Positions 18,209 to 27,468 of a stretch of DNA of 64,000 bases are shown in pieces. Position numbers and translations under genes: made by a program. The stretch is from Aliidongia dinghuensis (GTDB lineage: Bacteria; Pseudomonadota; Alphaproteobacteria; ATCC43930; CGMCC-115725). Within the stretch, counting starts at the first letter, position 1. Every line of letters begins with the position of its first letter. The notes under the pieces are model-generated. The model saw only the letters and a list, made by a program, of their open reading frames with translations. It was not told the DNA's origin and made no database searches. The stretch is from contig NZ_BMJQ01000002.1 in NCBI RefSeq assembly GCF_014643535.1, positions 248,001 through 312,000 on the forward strand. The letters run 5' to 3'.

Positions 18209-19923
18209 CGCTCGGCCGCGACGACCTGAAACGGCGGATCGACCAGGCGCGGGGGAGCCGCGAGGCCGACCTCGTCGTCAAGAACACGCGCATGCTCGAC
18301 ATGGCGACGGGCGAGATCGTGCGCACCGACATCGCCGTGTGCGGCGATGTCATCGTCGGTACTTATGATCTCGACTATCGGGGCCGGCAGGAGATCGACG
18401 GCAGCCGATATTTCGCCGTGCCCGGCTTCATCGATACCCACGTCCATCCGGAATCGACGCTGGTGCTGCCCGACCAGTTCGACCGGCTGCTCTTGGGCCG
18501 CGGCACGACGACGGCGATTGCCGACCCGCACGAGATCGCGAACGTGCTGGGCACACCGGGCCTCGAGTATTTCATTGCGGCTGCCGGCGTGCTCGCCATG
18601 GACTTGCGCATCAACCTCGCCTCCTGCGTGCCGGCGACGCCGCTCGAGACCTCGGGCGCCCGGCTCGACGCGGCGGCGCTCGTAGCCCTCCGCGGCCGGC
18701 CGCAAGTGCTGGGCCTCGCCGAGTTCATGAATTTTCCGGGCGTGCTCGCCAAGACCGACGAGGTGCTGGACAAGCTGGTCGCGTTCCAGGACGGCCATAT
18801 CGACGGCCATGCGCCGCTCTTGGGCGGCCGCGACCTCAACGCCTATCTTTCCTGCGGCATCCGCAACTGCCACGAATCGACCAGCCTGGCCGAGGCGGGC
18901 GAGAAGCTCCGCAAGGGCATGCAGGTGCTGATCCGCGACGGCAGCGTCACGCGCGACGTCCATGCGCTGGCGCCGCTCATCGACATCACCCACTCGCCGT
19001 TCCTGGGCTTCTGCACCGACGACCGCACACCGCTGCACATCGTCGAGGACGGCCATCTCGACCATCTGATCCGCACGGCGATCGCCAAGGGCCGGCCGGC
19101 CCACGCGGTCTATCGGGCGGCGACCTGGTCGGCGGCGAACCATTTCGGGCTCAAGGATCGCGGCATCCTGGCACCCGGGCGGCTCGCCGACATCGTGCTG
19201 CTCGACGATCTCGACAGCTGCGCGGTCGCCCGGGTCATCCGTGCCGGCCGGCCGGTCGGGCCGGAGACCTTCGCGGGCCGCCGGCTGCCGCCGGCCGTCG
19301 GATACGGCTCGGTCAAGCGCGCGCCGGTGAGTGCCACCGATTTCGCGGTGCCGTGCGGGGGGCCGACCGGCCCGGTCATCGGGCTTAGGGTCAACCAGAT
19401 CGTGACTGACGCGCTGACGCTCGCGCTGCCTTATCGCGCGGGGGAGCGACATCCGGACCCGGCGCAGGACGTCGCCAAGGTCGCAGTGCTGGAGCGGCAT
19501 GGCCGGAACGGCAATATCGGCCGCGGCTTCGTCAAGGGGTTCGGCCTCACGGGCGGCGCGCTCGCCTCGTCGATCGGCCATGACGCGCACAACATCATCA
19601 CGGTCGGGCTCGACGACGCCGACATGGCGCTCGCGGTCAACCGGCTGATCGAACTGCAGGGCGGCTTTGTTGCGGTGCGCGATGGCCGCGTGCTGGCCGA
19701 GCTGGCGCTGCCGGTCGCAGGCCTCATGAGCGACCAGTCGGCCGAAGATGTGGAGGCGGATCTCCGCCATCTGCGTGCCGCCGTGCGCGACCTCGGCTGC
19801 CAACTCGCCGAGCCGTTCGTCCAGATGGCGTTCCTGCCGCTGTCGGTCATCCCGCACCTGAAGATCACCGACCACGGCCTGATCGACGTCGATCGCTTCC
19901 AGGTGATCGGGCTCGACGGTTAG
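18205..19923 (+). CDS. ade: Adenine deaminase
   Basis: 572 residues of the amidohydrolase superfamily, at the family's usual length of about 570-590. The metal-binding HVHPESTL is near residue 79, and the adenine deaminase C-terminal domain shows GGALASSIGHDAHNI. It converts adenine to hypoxanthine, the product needed by xanthine dehydrogenase encoded downstream. It starts within the amn stop (ATGA). A convergent lysR ends 4 bp beyond its stop. Confidence 0.95.
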   Translation: MTLGRDDLKRRIDQARGSREADLVVKNTRMLDMATGEIVRTDIAVCGDVIVGTYDLDYRGRQEIDGSRYFAVPGFIDTHVHPESTLVLPDQFDRLLLGRGTTTAIADPHEIANVLGTPGLEYFIAAAGVLAMDLRINLASCVPATPLETSGARLDAAALVALRGRPQVLGLAEFMNFPGVLAKTDEVLDKLVAFQDGHIDGHAPLLGGRDLNAYLSCGIRNCHESTSLAEAGEKLRKGMQVLIRDGSVTRDVHALAPLIDITHSPFLGFCTDDRTPLHIVEDGHLDHLIRTAIAKGRPAHAVYRAATWSAANHFGLKDRGILAPGRLADIVLLDDLDSCAVARVIRAGRPVGPETFAGRRLPPAVGYGSVKRAPVSATDFAVPCGGPTGPVIGLRVNQIVTDALTLALPYRAGERHPDPAQDVAKVAVLERHGRNGNIGRGFVKGFGLTGGALASSIGHDAHNIITVGLDDADMALAVNRLIELQGGFVAVRDGRVLAELALPVAGLMSDQSAEDVEADLRHLRAAVRDLGCQLAEPFVQMAFLPLSVIPHLKITDHGLIDVDRFQVIGLDG

Positions 19924-19927
19924 GGCG

Positions 19928-20908
19928 TCACGCCTGGGGCAGCAGCTCGCCCAGCACCTGGCGGCTCACGTCGAAGAAGATCGCCGGGGCGAGCCGCAGC
20001 GTCGGATCGGTGCGGGTGACGAGCGCCAGCCGGTCGGCCGGCAGGCCGGCGGCGGCGAGCGGGATGAAGATCAGGCTGCCGTCGGCCAGCTGGCGGGCGA
20101 TGCCGAAGCGTGTCTGGAACGCGACGAACTGGCCCTGCAGCGCCAGCGAGGTCATGAAGCGCAGCAGGTTGGCCTCGACGAAGCTGCGCGGCGCCAGGCC
20201 GTTGGCGGCGAAGGCGCTTTCGAGCGCGTCGCGGATCGACAGGCCCTTGGCCGGCAGCACCAGCGGATAATCGAGACAGTCGGCGAGCGCCAGCTGCGGG
20301 CGGGCGGCCAGCGGATGGTCGCGCGCCACGACCGCGCCGATCGCCAGGTCGCGGGCGAAGGCGACGCTCAGATGCGCCTGTTTCGGTGGATTGAACGTGA
20401 AGCCGATCTCGACGTCGCCGCGCGCGACCAGATCGGTTACCCGGCTCGAGGATTCGACCGTGACCGCGACATGGATCAGCGGGAAGCGCCGGGCAAATTC
20501 GGCGACGACCGCCGGCAGGAGGTCGCTCGCGATGCTCTCGACGGAGGCGACGCGCACCAGCCCGCGGCGCAGGCCCTGGATCGCGTCCATGTCGGCGGCG
20601 GTCGCCTCCAGGTCGCCCAAGGTCATGCGCGCGTGGCGCGCCAGCACCTCGCCCATCGGCAGGAGGCGCAGCGTCCGGCCCTGCCGCTCGAACAGCGGGC
20701 CGCCGATCGTCTCCTCCAGCTGCAGGATCTGCCGGTTGACCGCGGATGAGGCGATGTTGAGCTGGCGGGCGGCGGCGCGGATCGACAGCGTCTCGCACAC
20801 GGCCGCGAAATAATAGAGCGCCGGCCCATAGAGTGCCCGCGCCAGCTGATCGCGCGTCAGCGCGGGCTTGCGCGGGGAAGGGCGGGGGCGGTTGATTTCC
20901 GAGGTCAT
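19928..20908 (-). CDS. LysR-family transcriptional regulator (second copy)
   Basis: 326 residues. The HTH lies near residues 38-95 (LSIRAAARQLNIASSAVNRQ, then ILQLEETIGGPLFERQG) and is followed by an effector domain. It is transcribed divergently from puuE and the urate/xanthine genes, the classic position for a LysR activator of that operon. Its sequence is clearly related to the other LysR protein of this region. A basic, Pro-rich N-terminal 25 residues precede the HTH. An ATG a little further in could be the true start. Confidence 0.92.
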   Translation of the reverse strand: MTSEINRPRPSPRKPALTRDQLARALYGPALYYFAAVCETLSIRAAARQLNIASSAVNRQILQLEETIGGPLFERQGRTLRLLPMGEVLARHARMTLGDLEATAADMDAIQGLRRGLVRVASVESIASDLLPAVVAEFARRFPLIHVAVTVESSSRVTDLVARGDVEIGFTFNPPKQAHLSVAFARDLAIGAVVARDHPLAARPQLALADCLDYPLVLPAKGLSIRDALESAFAANGLAPRSFVEANLLRFMTSLALQGQFVAFQTRFGIARQLADGSLIFIPLAAAGLPADRLALVTRTDPTLRLAPAIFFDVSRQVLGELLPQA

Positions 20909-21095
20909 GCAGCAAGGGTACTGCCAATGCTCTCTCTTTGACAGCGACGGCTTGTAATTGATGCCATTTTGCGCTCGCGCCGCTCGCCAAATACTGCTTG
21001 TCGCTCGTGCGTTCCGGGCCGACGCTTGAGGAAATGGGCGACTCTGTCCGATGGGGATTTATGCAGCAGTTTTCAGGAGCTCGGGGGTGCGGCCG
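20909..21095. promoter_or_regulatory. Divergent promoter region between lysR and puuE
   Basis: 187 bp that must hold the promoters of both the minus-strand LysR gene and the plus-strand catabolic operon. AT-rich stretches near 20950-20975 and 20990-21000 are candidate LysR or RNA polymerase contact sites. No unambiguous -35/-10 pair or T-N11-A dyad was picked out by eye. Confidence 0.35.
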
Positions 21096-22007
21096 ATGAG
21101 CGGCGACTACCCGCGCGATCTCGTCGGCTACGGCGCCAACCCGCCCGATCCGCGCTGGCCGAACGGTGCGCGGGTGGCCGTGCAGATCGTCATGAACTAC
21201 GAGGAAGGCGGCGAAGCTTCGATCCTGCACGGCGACGCCCATGCCGAGACCTACCTGCAGGAGGTGGTCGGCGCGCCGGCGATCCAGGGCGCACGCAACC
21301 TGCAGGTCGAATCGATCTACGAATACGGCAGCCGTGCCGGCTTCTGGCGGCTGATGCGGCTGTTCCAGGAATTCGACGTGCCGGTCACCGTGTTCGCGGT
21401 CGCCATGGCGCTCGAACGCCATCCGGACGCGGCTGCCGCGATCCTCGCGGCCGACCACGAAATCGCGAGCCATGGCTGGCGCTGGATCGACTACCAGCAT
21501 GTGCCGGAAGAGATCGAGCGCGAGCATATCCGCCTCGCGGTCGAGACGCTGACCCGGCTCGCAGGCGCGGCGCCCCTCGGCTGGTACACCGGCCGGCTCA
21601 GCCCCAACACCCGTCGGCTGGTGGTCGAGCACGGCGGTTTCCTCTACGACGCCGATGCCTATAACGACGATCTGCCTTACTGGGTCGTCGAGGCCGGCCG
21701 GCCGCATCTGGTCGTGCCCTATACGCTCGATGTCAACGACATGAAGTTCGGCACGGCCCAGGGCTTCAACCAGGGCCAGGATTTCTTCACCTACGCCCGC
21801 GACGCGTTCGACGCGCTCTATGCCGAAGGCGGGCGGATGATGTCGGTCGGCCTCCACACAAGGCTCATCGGCCGGCCGGGCCGCATCCAGGGCCTGCGCC
21901 GGTTCCTGCAACATGTCCGCGCCCACAAGGACGTCTGGGTGTGCCGGCGGGTCGACATCGCGCGGCACTGGATCGCCGAGCATCCTTATGCGGAGGCGGC
22001 ACCATGA
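21096..22007 (+). CDS. puuE: Allantoinase PuuE, polysaccharide-deacetylase type
   Basis: 303 residues of the NodB/polysaccharide deacetylase fold. Family features include DLVGYGANPPDPRWPNGARV at the start, NYEEGGEASILHGD, and EIASHGWRWIDYQ carrying the metal His. This subgroup hydrolyses allantoin to allantoate and is unrelated to the amidohydrolase allantoinases. The start at 21096 is preferred over 21051 because a G-rich ribosome site (CGGGGG) precedes it and MSGDYPRD is the family N-terminus. First gene of a seven-gene overlapping operon. Confidence 0.93.
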   Translation: MSGDYPRDLVGYGANPPDPRWPNGARVAVQIVMNYEEGGEASILHGDAHAETYLQEVVGAPAIQGARNLQVESIYEYGSRAGFWRLMRLFQEFDVPVTVFAVAMALERHPDAAAAILAADHEIASHGWRWIDYQHVPEEIEREHIRLAVETLTRLAGAAPLGWYTGRLSPNTRRLVVEHGGFLYDADAYNDDLPYWVVEAGRPHLVVPYTLDVNDMKFGTAQGFNQGQDFFTYARDAFDALYAEGGRMMSVGLHTRLIGRPGRIQGLRRFLQHVRAHKDVWVCRRVDIARHWIAEHPYAEAAP

Positions 22008-22516
22008 ATTTCGACGCGCTCCCGCGGGCGGAGTTCCTGGACCGGCTCGGCGGCATTTTCGAGCATTCGCCCTGGGTCGCCGAGGCGGTCGTAGACCGGC
22101 GGCCGTTCGGCAGCCTGGACGGGCTGCACCGCGCCATGGTCGCAGCCGTCATGGCGGCCGAGCCCGCCCAGCAATTGGCGCTGATCGAGGCCCATCCGGA
22201 ACTGGCCGGCAAGCTCGCCCGCTCGGGCGGCCTCACGGCGGCCTCGGCCGGTGAGCAGGCGAGCCTCGGCCTCGATCGGCTCGACCAGGCGGAGGTCGCC
22301 CGGTTCGACCAGGCGAACGCCCGCTATCGCGCGCGCTTCGGCTTCCCGTTCATCATCGCGGTCAAGGCGCAGCGCGACCGGCGGGTGATCCTGGGCGCGC
22401 TCGAAACCCGCGCCGAGCATGACCGGGCAACCGAGATCGCGACCGCGCTCGCCGAGGTCGCCAAGATCGCACGGTTCCGGCTGGAAGCGCTGGCCGAATC
22501 GGGAGCGGCGTCATGA
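22004..22516 (+). CDS. uraD: OHCU decarboxylase
   Basis: 170 residues. Signature stretches are the ALIEAHPELAGKLA motif with the catalytic His, and FDQANARYRARFGFPFIIAV near residue 115. It converts 2-oxo-4-hydroxy-4-carboxy-5-ureidoimidazoline to S-allantoin, the last step of urate breakdown to allantoin. It overlaps puuE upstream and uraH downstream (ATGA each). UraD and UraH together with no uricase nearby are discussed in the findings. Confidence 0.95.
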   Translation: MNFDALPRAEFLDRLGGIFEHSPWVAEAVVDRRPFGSLDGLHRAMVAAVMAAEPAQQLALIEAHPELAGKLARSGGLTAASAGEQASLGLDRLDQAEVARFDQANARYRARFGFPFIIAVKAQRDRRVILGALETRAEHDRATEIATALAEVAKIARFRLEALAESGAAS

Positions 22517-22869
22517 GCAGCGGACGCCTCACCATCCATGCGCTCGACACCAGCCTCGGCCGGCCGGCGGCGGGCCTGGTCTATCAACTGTTCCGTCTCG
22601 ACGGGCCGGAGCGGACCTGGCTGGCGAGCGGCCGGACCAACGCGGACGGCCGCGGCGACGGGGCGCTGCTTGCCGGCGCCGACCTGGTGCCCGGTCTCTA
22701 CGAGATCCTGTTCGAGGCCGGCGCCTATCAGAAGGCGAACGGCATGGCGGCAGACGCGCTGTTCTACGACCAAGTGCCGATCCGCTTCCGTGTCGGCGAC
22801 CCCGCGCAGAACTATCACGTGCCGCTGATCCTGGCGCGCTACGGCTACACGACCTACCGGGGCAGCTGA
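22513..22869 (+). CDS. uraH: 5-hydroxyisourate hydrolase (transthyretin-like)
   Basis: 118 residues. The N-terminal strand LTIHALDTSLGRPAAGL carries the catalytic His, and the protein ends in YRGS, the C-terminal tetrapeptide that defines hydroxyisourate hydrolases as against true transthyretins. It hydrolyses 5-hydroxyisourate, the product of urate oxidation, to OHCU for UraD. ATGA overlap with uraD, one-base overlap with xdhA. Confidence 0.97.
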   Translation: MSSGRLTIHALDTSLGRPAAGLVYQLFRLDGPERTWLASGRTNADGRGDGALLAGADLVPGLYEILFEAGAYQKANGMAADALFYDQVPIRFRVGDPAQNYHVPLILARYGYTTYRGS

Positions 22870-24320
22870 TGGATCGGATCCGCTTCCTCATCGACGGCAC
22901 GGTCCGGACCTTGGGCGGCTTCGACCCGACGCTGACTGTGCTCGACTATCTGCGCGGCCTCGAACGGCGCTCAGGCACCAAGGAGGGCTGCGCCGAGGGC
23001 GATTGCGGCGCCTGCACCGTCGTGCTGGGCGAGCCCGTTGACGGCACCGTGCGCTATCGGGCGGTCAATGCCTGCATCCTGTTCATGGGTGCCGTCGACG
23101 GCAAAGAGCTGGTGACGGTCGAGAGCCTGGCCACCGCCGATGGCCCGGCCCATCCGGTCCAGCAGGCGCTGGTCGACTGCCACGGCTCGCAATGCGGCTT
23201 CTGTACGCCCGGCTTCGTCATGGCGCTCTATGCGTTGTGGCGCCAAGGTGGCCGGCCCACGCGGGCCGAGATCGAGGAGGCGCTCGCCGGCAATCTCTGT
23301 CGCTGTACCGGCTACCGGCCGATCGTGGCCGCCGCCGAGCGCGCCTGCGCCGCGGCCGACCGGTGCGAGCCCCGGCCGGTCGCGAGCGTGGCACAGCTGG
23401 CGGCGCTCGAGCCCGCCGAGACGCTTGCGATCGAGCAGGACGGCCGCCGCTTCTTGGCACCCACCGACCTCAATGCGCTCGCGGAGCTCGTGCTGGCCCA
23501 TCCAGATGCGACCTTGCTTGCCGGCGGCACCGATGTCGGTTTGTGGGTGACGAAGCAACTGCGCCGGCTCGACACCGTGATCTACCTGGGCCGGGTCGCG
23601 GGGCTCGCGGACATCGCGGTCGATGCCGCCGGCATCACGATCGGCGCGGCCGCGACCTATACCGACGCGATGCCGATCTTGACGCAGCGCCATCCAGAAA
23701 TGGATGGGCTGCTGCGCCGGCTCGGCTCGACCCAGGTGCGCAATGCCGGCACGATCGGCGGCAATATCGCCAACGGCTCGCCGATCGGCGACAGCCTGCC
23801 GGCCCTGATCGCGCTCGGCGCCGTCCTGGTGCTGCGCCGGGGCTCGGTCGAGCGGGAATTGCCGATCGAGGATTTCTTCTTGGGATATCGCCAGACGGCG
23901 CTGGCCGCGGGCGAGTTCCTGGCGCGCATCCGCGTGCCAGGTGCGGGACCCACGACCCGGTTCCGCGCCTACAAGATCTCGAAACGGTTCGACCAGGATA
24001 TCTCGGCCGTATGCGGCGGCTTCGCGGTGACGCTCGACGACGGCCGCGTCGCCGACATCCGGCTCGCGTTCGGCGGTATGGCGGCCGTCCCGGCACGCGC
24101 GCGGCAGGCGGAGCAGGCGCTCCTCGGCCAACCCTGGACCGAGGCGGCCGTTGCGGCGGCGCTGCCGGCGCTGGCGCTCGATTTCTCACCGCTCAGCGAC
24201 ATGCGGGCGAGCGCCGACTATCGAGCCCGTGTTGCGGCGAACCTGTTGCGCAAGTTCCAGCTCGAGACGAGCGGTACCGGATCGATCGATGTGCTGGCGC
24301 TCGCGGAGGCCCAGCCATGA
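22869..24320 (+). CDS. xdhA: Xanthine dehydrogenase small subunit (2Fe-2S and FAD)
   Basis: 483 residues. Two [2Fe-2S] clusters are fully present: Cys41, Cys46, Cys49 and Cys69 for the plant-type cluster, and Cys109, Cys112, Cys144 and Cys146 for the second. The FAD domain shows LLAGGTDVGLWV and NAGTIGGNIANGSPIGD. Electrons from the molybdenum subunit pass through the clusters to FAD and NAD. Start and stop overlap the neighbours. No export signal, so cytoplasmic. Confidence 0.96.
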   Translation: MDRIRFLIDGTVRTLGGFDPTLTVLDYLRGLERRSGTKEGCAEGDCGACTVVLGEPVDGTVRYRAVNACILFMGAVDGKELVTVESLATADGPAHPVQQALVDCHGSQCGFCTPGFVMALYALWRQGGRPTRAEIEEALAGNLCRCTGYRPIVAAAERACAAADRCEPRPVASVAQLAALEPAETLAIEQDGRRFLAPTDLNALAELVLAHPDATLLAGGTDVGLWVTKQLRRLDTVIYLGRVAGLADIAVDAAGITIGAAATYTDAMPILTQRHPEMDGLLRRLGSTQVRNAGTIGGNIANGSPIGDSLPALIALGAVLVLRRGSVERELPIEDFFLGYRQTALAAGEFLARIRVPGAGPTTRFRAYKISKRFDQDISAVCGGFAVTLDDGRVADIRLAFGGMAAVPARARQAEQALLGQPWTEAAVAAALPALALDFSPLSDMRASADYRARVAANLLRKFQLETSGTGSIDVLALAEAQP

Positions 24321-26638
24321 GTGCCATCCCCGAGACCGTTCATCGCCCGGTCGCCCACGACAGCGCCGACAAGCATGTGCGCGGCACGGCGCGCTACGTC
24401 GACGATCTGCCGGAGCCGCGCGACCTGCTCCATGCCGCGATCGGCCTCAGCACGCGCGCCCATGCCCGCATCCTGGGGCTCAACCTCGATGCAGTCCGCG
24501 CCGCGCCCGGCGTTGTCGCGGTCATGGCTGCGGAAGACTTGCCGGCGTCGAACGACATCGGCCCGGTGCTGCCGGGCGACCCGGTGTTCGCCGATGGGCT
24601 CGTCGAATATCACGGCCAGTCGATCTTCGCGGTCGCGGCCGAGAGCGTCTTTGAGGCCCGCCGCGCCGCCCGGCTCGCGCGCGTCGATTACGAGGACCTG
24701 CCGGCAGCGCTGACGGTTGAGGCGGCCCTTGCGGCAGGCAGCTTTGTGCTGCCGACCAGGGTGCTGCGGCGCGGCGATGCGGCGGCGGCGCTCGCCCAGG
24801 CGCCACATCGCTTGAGCGGCCGCTTCGCGGTCGGCGGCCAGGATCATTTCTATCTGGAAGGCCAGGTCGCGATGGCCGTGCCGGGCGAGGACGGCGACAT
24901 GCTGGTGCTGAGCTCGACCCAGCATCCGACCGAGGTGCAGCACCTGGTCGCGAAGGTGCTGGGCCTGCCGGACCACGCGGTCACGACCGAGGTCCGGCGC
25001 ATGGGCGGCGGCTTCGGCGGCAAGGAGACCCAGGCCGCGATTGTCGCCTGCGTCGCGGCCTTGCTGGCGCGCAAGACCGGCCGGCCGGTCAAGCTCAGGC
25101 TCGACCGCGACGACGACATGGAGCTGACCGGCAAGCGGCACGATTTCCTGATCGACTATGACGTGGGCTTCGCGGACGACGGCCGGATCGACGGCGTCGA
25201 ATTCACGCTCGCGTCCCGCTGCGGCATGTCGCCGGACCTGTCGGGCTCGATCAACGACCGCGCCATGTTCCACGCCGACAATTGCTACTTCCTGGAGCAT
25301 GTCACGATCACGTCCCACCGCTGCAAGACGCACACGGTGTCGAATACAGCGTTCCGCGGCTTCGGCGGGCCGCAGGGCATGATGGCGATCGAGTATGTCA
25401 TGGACGAGATCGCCCGCCACCTGGGCCTCGACCCGCTAGCGGTGCGCCGGCGCAATTTCTATGGCACGACCGACCGCAACGTGACGCCCTACGGCATGGT
25501 GGTCGAGGACAACATCATTCCGGACCTGGTTGCGGAACTGGTGGCGAGCGCCGATTACGATGCCCGGCGGGCCGCGGTCGATGCGTTCAACCGGTCGAGC
25601 CGCTGGCTCAAGAAAGGCCTGGCGCTGACGCCGGTGAAGTTCGGCATCTCGTTCACGGCGAAGCACCTCAACCAGGCGGGCGCGCTCGTCCATGTCTATA
25701 CCGACGGCAGCGTGCTCTTGAACCACGGCGGCACCGAGATGGGGCAGGGCCTCTACATCAAGGTCGCCCAGGTCGTGGCCGAGACGCTGGGCGTGCCGCT
25801 CGAGCGGGTGAAGCTGACCGCGACCTCGACCGGCAAGGTGCCGAACACCTCGCCGACGGCAGCCTCGTCCGGCGCCGACCTCAACGGCAAGGCGGCGGAG
25901 GCCGCGGCGCTGACAATCAGGGACCGGATGGCCGAAGTCGCGGCCCAGCGCTTCGGCGTGCCGGCGGAAGAGATCACGTTCCGCGAGGGCCGGGTCAGCG
26001 GTGGCGGGCAGAGCATCAGCTTCGCAGAACTGGCAAAGGCGGCCCATCTGGCGCGGGTCCAGCTGTCGTCGACCGGCTTCTACCGGACGCCGCGGCTCGA
26101 CTGGAACGAAGCGACGCATCAGGGCCGGCCGTTCTTCTATTTCGCCTATGGCGCTGCGGTTGCCGAGGTGGCGATCGACGTGCTGACCGGTGAATCAAAG
26201 GTGCTGCGCGCCGATCTGCTGCACGACTGCGGCCGTTCGCTCAATCCGGCGATCGATCTGGGCCAGGTCGAGGGCGGCTTCATCCAGGGCATGGGGTGGC
26301 TTACGACCGAGGAGCTTGCGTGGGACGCGCAAGGCCGGCTCACGACCCATGCCCCGTCGACCTACAAGATCCCGACCGCGTCCGATGCGCCGCGCGACTT
26401 CCGCGTGGCGCTCTATCGCGGCGACAACCGGGAAGACGCGATCTATCGCTCCAAGGCGGTCGGCGAGCCGCCGCTCATGCTCGGCATCGCGGTGTTCCAG
26501 GCCCTCAAGGACGCGGTCGCGGCGGCGGTCGGGCCGGGTGTCTCGCCCCGTTTCGATGCGCCCGCGACGCCAGAGCGCGTGCTGCTCGCGATCGAGCATG
26601 TCCATGCGGCGGCGGTTGAACCGGTGGCGGCGAAATGA
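24317..26638 (+). CDS. xdhB: Xanthine dehydrogenase molybdenum subunit
   Basis: 773 residues. Molybdopterin-binding motifs in order are GQDHFYLEGQVA, MGGGFGGKE, NTAFRGFGGPQG and GGTEMGQGLYIKVAQV. The catalytic Glu lies in SKAVGEPPLMLG near the C-terminus. It oxidises hypoxanthine to xanthine and xanthine to urate. The active site needs a sulfido ligand on Mo, which explains xdhC and perhaps the cysteine desulfurase downstream. ATGA overlaps on both sides. Confidence 0.96.
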   Translation: MSAIPETVHRPVAHDSADKHVRGTARYVDDLPEPRDLLHAAIGLSTRAHARILGLNLDAVRAAPGVVAVMAAEDLPASNDIGPVLPGDPVFADGLVEYHGQSIFAVAAESVFEARRAARLARVDYEDLPAALTVEAALAAGSFVLPTRVLRRGDAAAALAQAPHRLSGRFAVGGQDHFYLEGQVAMAVPGEDGDMLVLSSTQHPTEVQHLVAKVLGLPDHAVTTEVRRMGGGFGGKETQAAIVACVAALLARKTGRPVKLRLDRDDDMELTGKRHDFLIDYDVGFADDGRIDGVEFTLASRCGMSPDLSGSINDRAMFHADNCYFLEHVTITSHRCKTHTVSNTAFRGFGGPQGMMAIEYVMDEIARHLGLDPLAVRRRNFYGTTDRNVTPYGMVVEDNIIPDLVAELVASADYDARRAAVDAFNRSSRWLKKGLALTPVKFGISFTAKHLNQAGALVHVYTDGSVLLNHGGTEMGQGLYIKVAQVVAETLGVPLERVKLTATSTGKVPNTSPTAASSGADLNGKAAEAAALTIRDRMAEVAAQRFGVPAEEITFREGRVSGGGQSISFAELAKAAHLARVQLSSTGFYRTPRLDWNEATHQGRPFFYFAYGAAVAEVAIDVLTGESKVLRADLLHDCGRSLNPAIDLGQVEGGFIQGMGWLTTEELAWDAQGRLTTHAPSTYKIPTASDAPRDFRVALYRGDNREDAIYRSKAVGEPPLMLGIAVFQALKDAVAAAVGPGVSPRFDAPATPERVLLAIEHVHAAAVEPVAAK

Positions 26639-27468
26639 CCGACTGGATCGACGCGCTTGCCCGTCTCAAGACCCGACGCGAGTCGGCGGTGCTGGTGACC
26701 GTCGTCACGGCCAACGGTTCGACGCCGCGCGAGGCCGGCTGCAAGATGGTGGTCACGGCTGACGGGCTCTATGGCACGATCGGCGGCGGCCATCTCGAAT
26801 TCCGCGCGCTCGAGATCGCCCGCGCGCTGCTGGCGGATCCGACCGTCGGCAGTGCTGGCCCGGTGCTCAAGGAATTCCCGCTCGGGCCGGCGCTCGGTCA
26901 ATGCTGCGGCGGGGCGGCGGGCCTGCTGTTCGAGCCGGTGCTGCCGCCCGGGCTCGTGGTGGCGCTGTTCGGCGCCGGCCATGTCGGTCGCGCGCTCGCC
27001 CATGTGCTGGGCACCCTGCCGTGCCGCGTTCTCTGGATCGACCCGCGCGCGGCCGAATTCCCGCCTGACGTGCCCGGCAATGTCGAGATGCTGGTCTCGG
27101 CGCTCCCGGTCCATGAGGTCGAGCGGCTGCCGGCCGGCGCCCAAGTGCTGATCATGACCCACAGCCACCAGCTCGACCTCGAGCTGGTCGACGCGGCGTT
27201 GAAGCGGACCGATTTCGCGACGGTCGGGCTGATCGGTTCGGCTACGAAACGAGCCCGCTTCGTCAAGCGGCTGGCGCTGCGCGGCCATGGGCTCGACACG
27301 ATCCGCCGGCTCGTCTGCCCGATCGGCGTGCCGGGCGCCGGCGGCAAGCATCCGGCGGAAATCGCCATCGCGGTCGCAGCGCAGATCCTGCAGACCGATC
27401 AGGCCGTCCGGCTGGCGCCGGCGGAAAAGGGCGCCGCAACGGCGTCGAACGGAGGAATATTCGGGTGA
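26635..27468 (+). CDS. xdhC: Xanthine dehydrogenase accessory protein XdhC
   Basis: 277 residues. The N-terminal XdhC domain has NGSTPREAGCKMVVTADGLY and GTIGGGHLEF. The C-terminal Rossmann domain has VALFGAGHVGRALAHVL, LIGSATKRARF and GVPGAGGKHPAEIAIAVAAQ. XdhC binds molybdenum cofactor, holds it for sulfuration and passes it to the apo-dehydrogenase. It overlaps both xdhB and guaD. Confidence 0.96.
   Translation: MTDWIDALARLKTRRESAVLVTVVTANGSTPREAGCKMVVTADGLYGTIGGGHLEFRALEIARALLADPTVGSAGPVLKEFPLGPALGQCCGGAAGLLFEPVLPPGLVVALFGAGHVGRALAHVLGTLPCRVLWIDPRAAEFPPDVPGNVEMLVSALPVHEVERLPAGAQVLIMTHSHQLDLELVDAALKRTDFATVGLIGSATKRARFVKRLALRGHGLDTIRRLVCPIGVPGAGGKHPAEIAIAVAAQILQTDQAVRLAPAEKGAATASNGGIFG

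Noticed and set aside
20916-20931. GG-N10-GC sequence (GGGTACTGCCAATGCT) upstream of puuE
   Set aside because: Only a partial match to the sigma-54 consensus. In GC-rich DNA such spacing is frequent, and a LysR-type promoter is more likely here.
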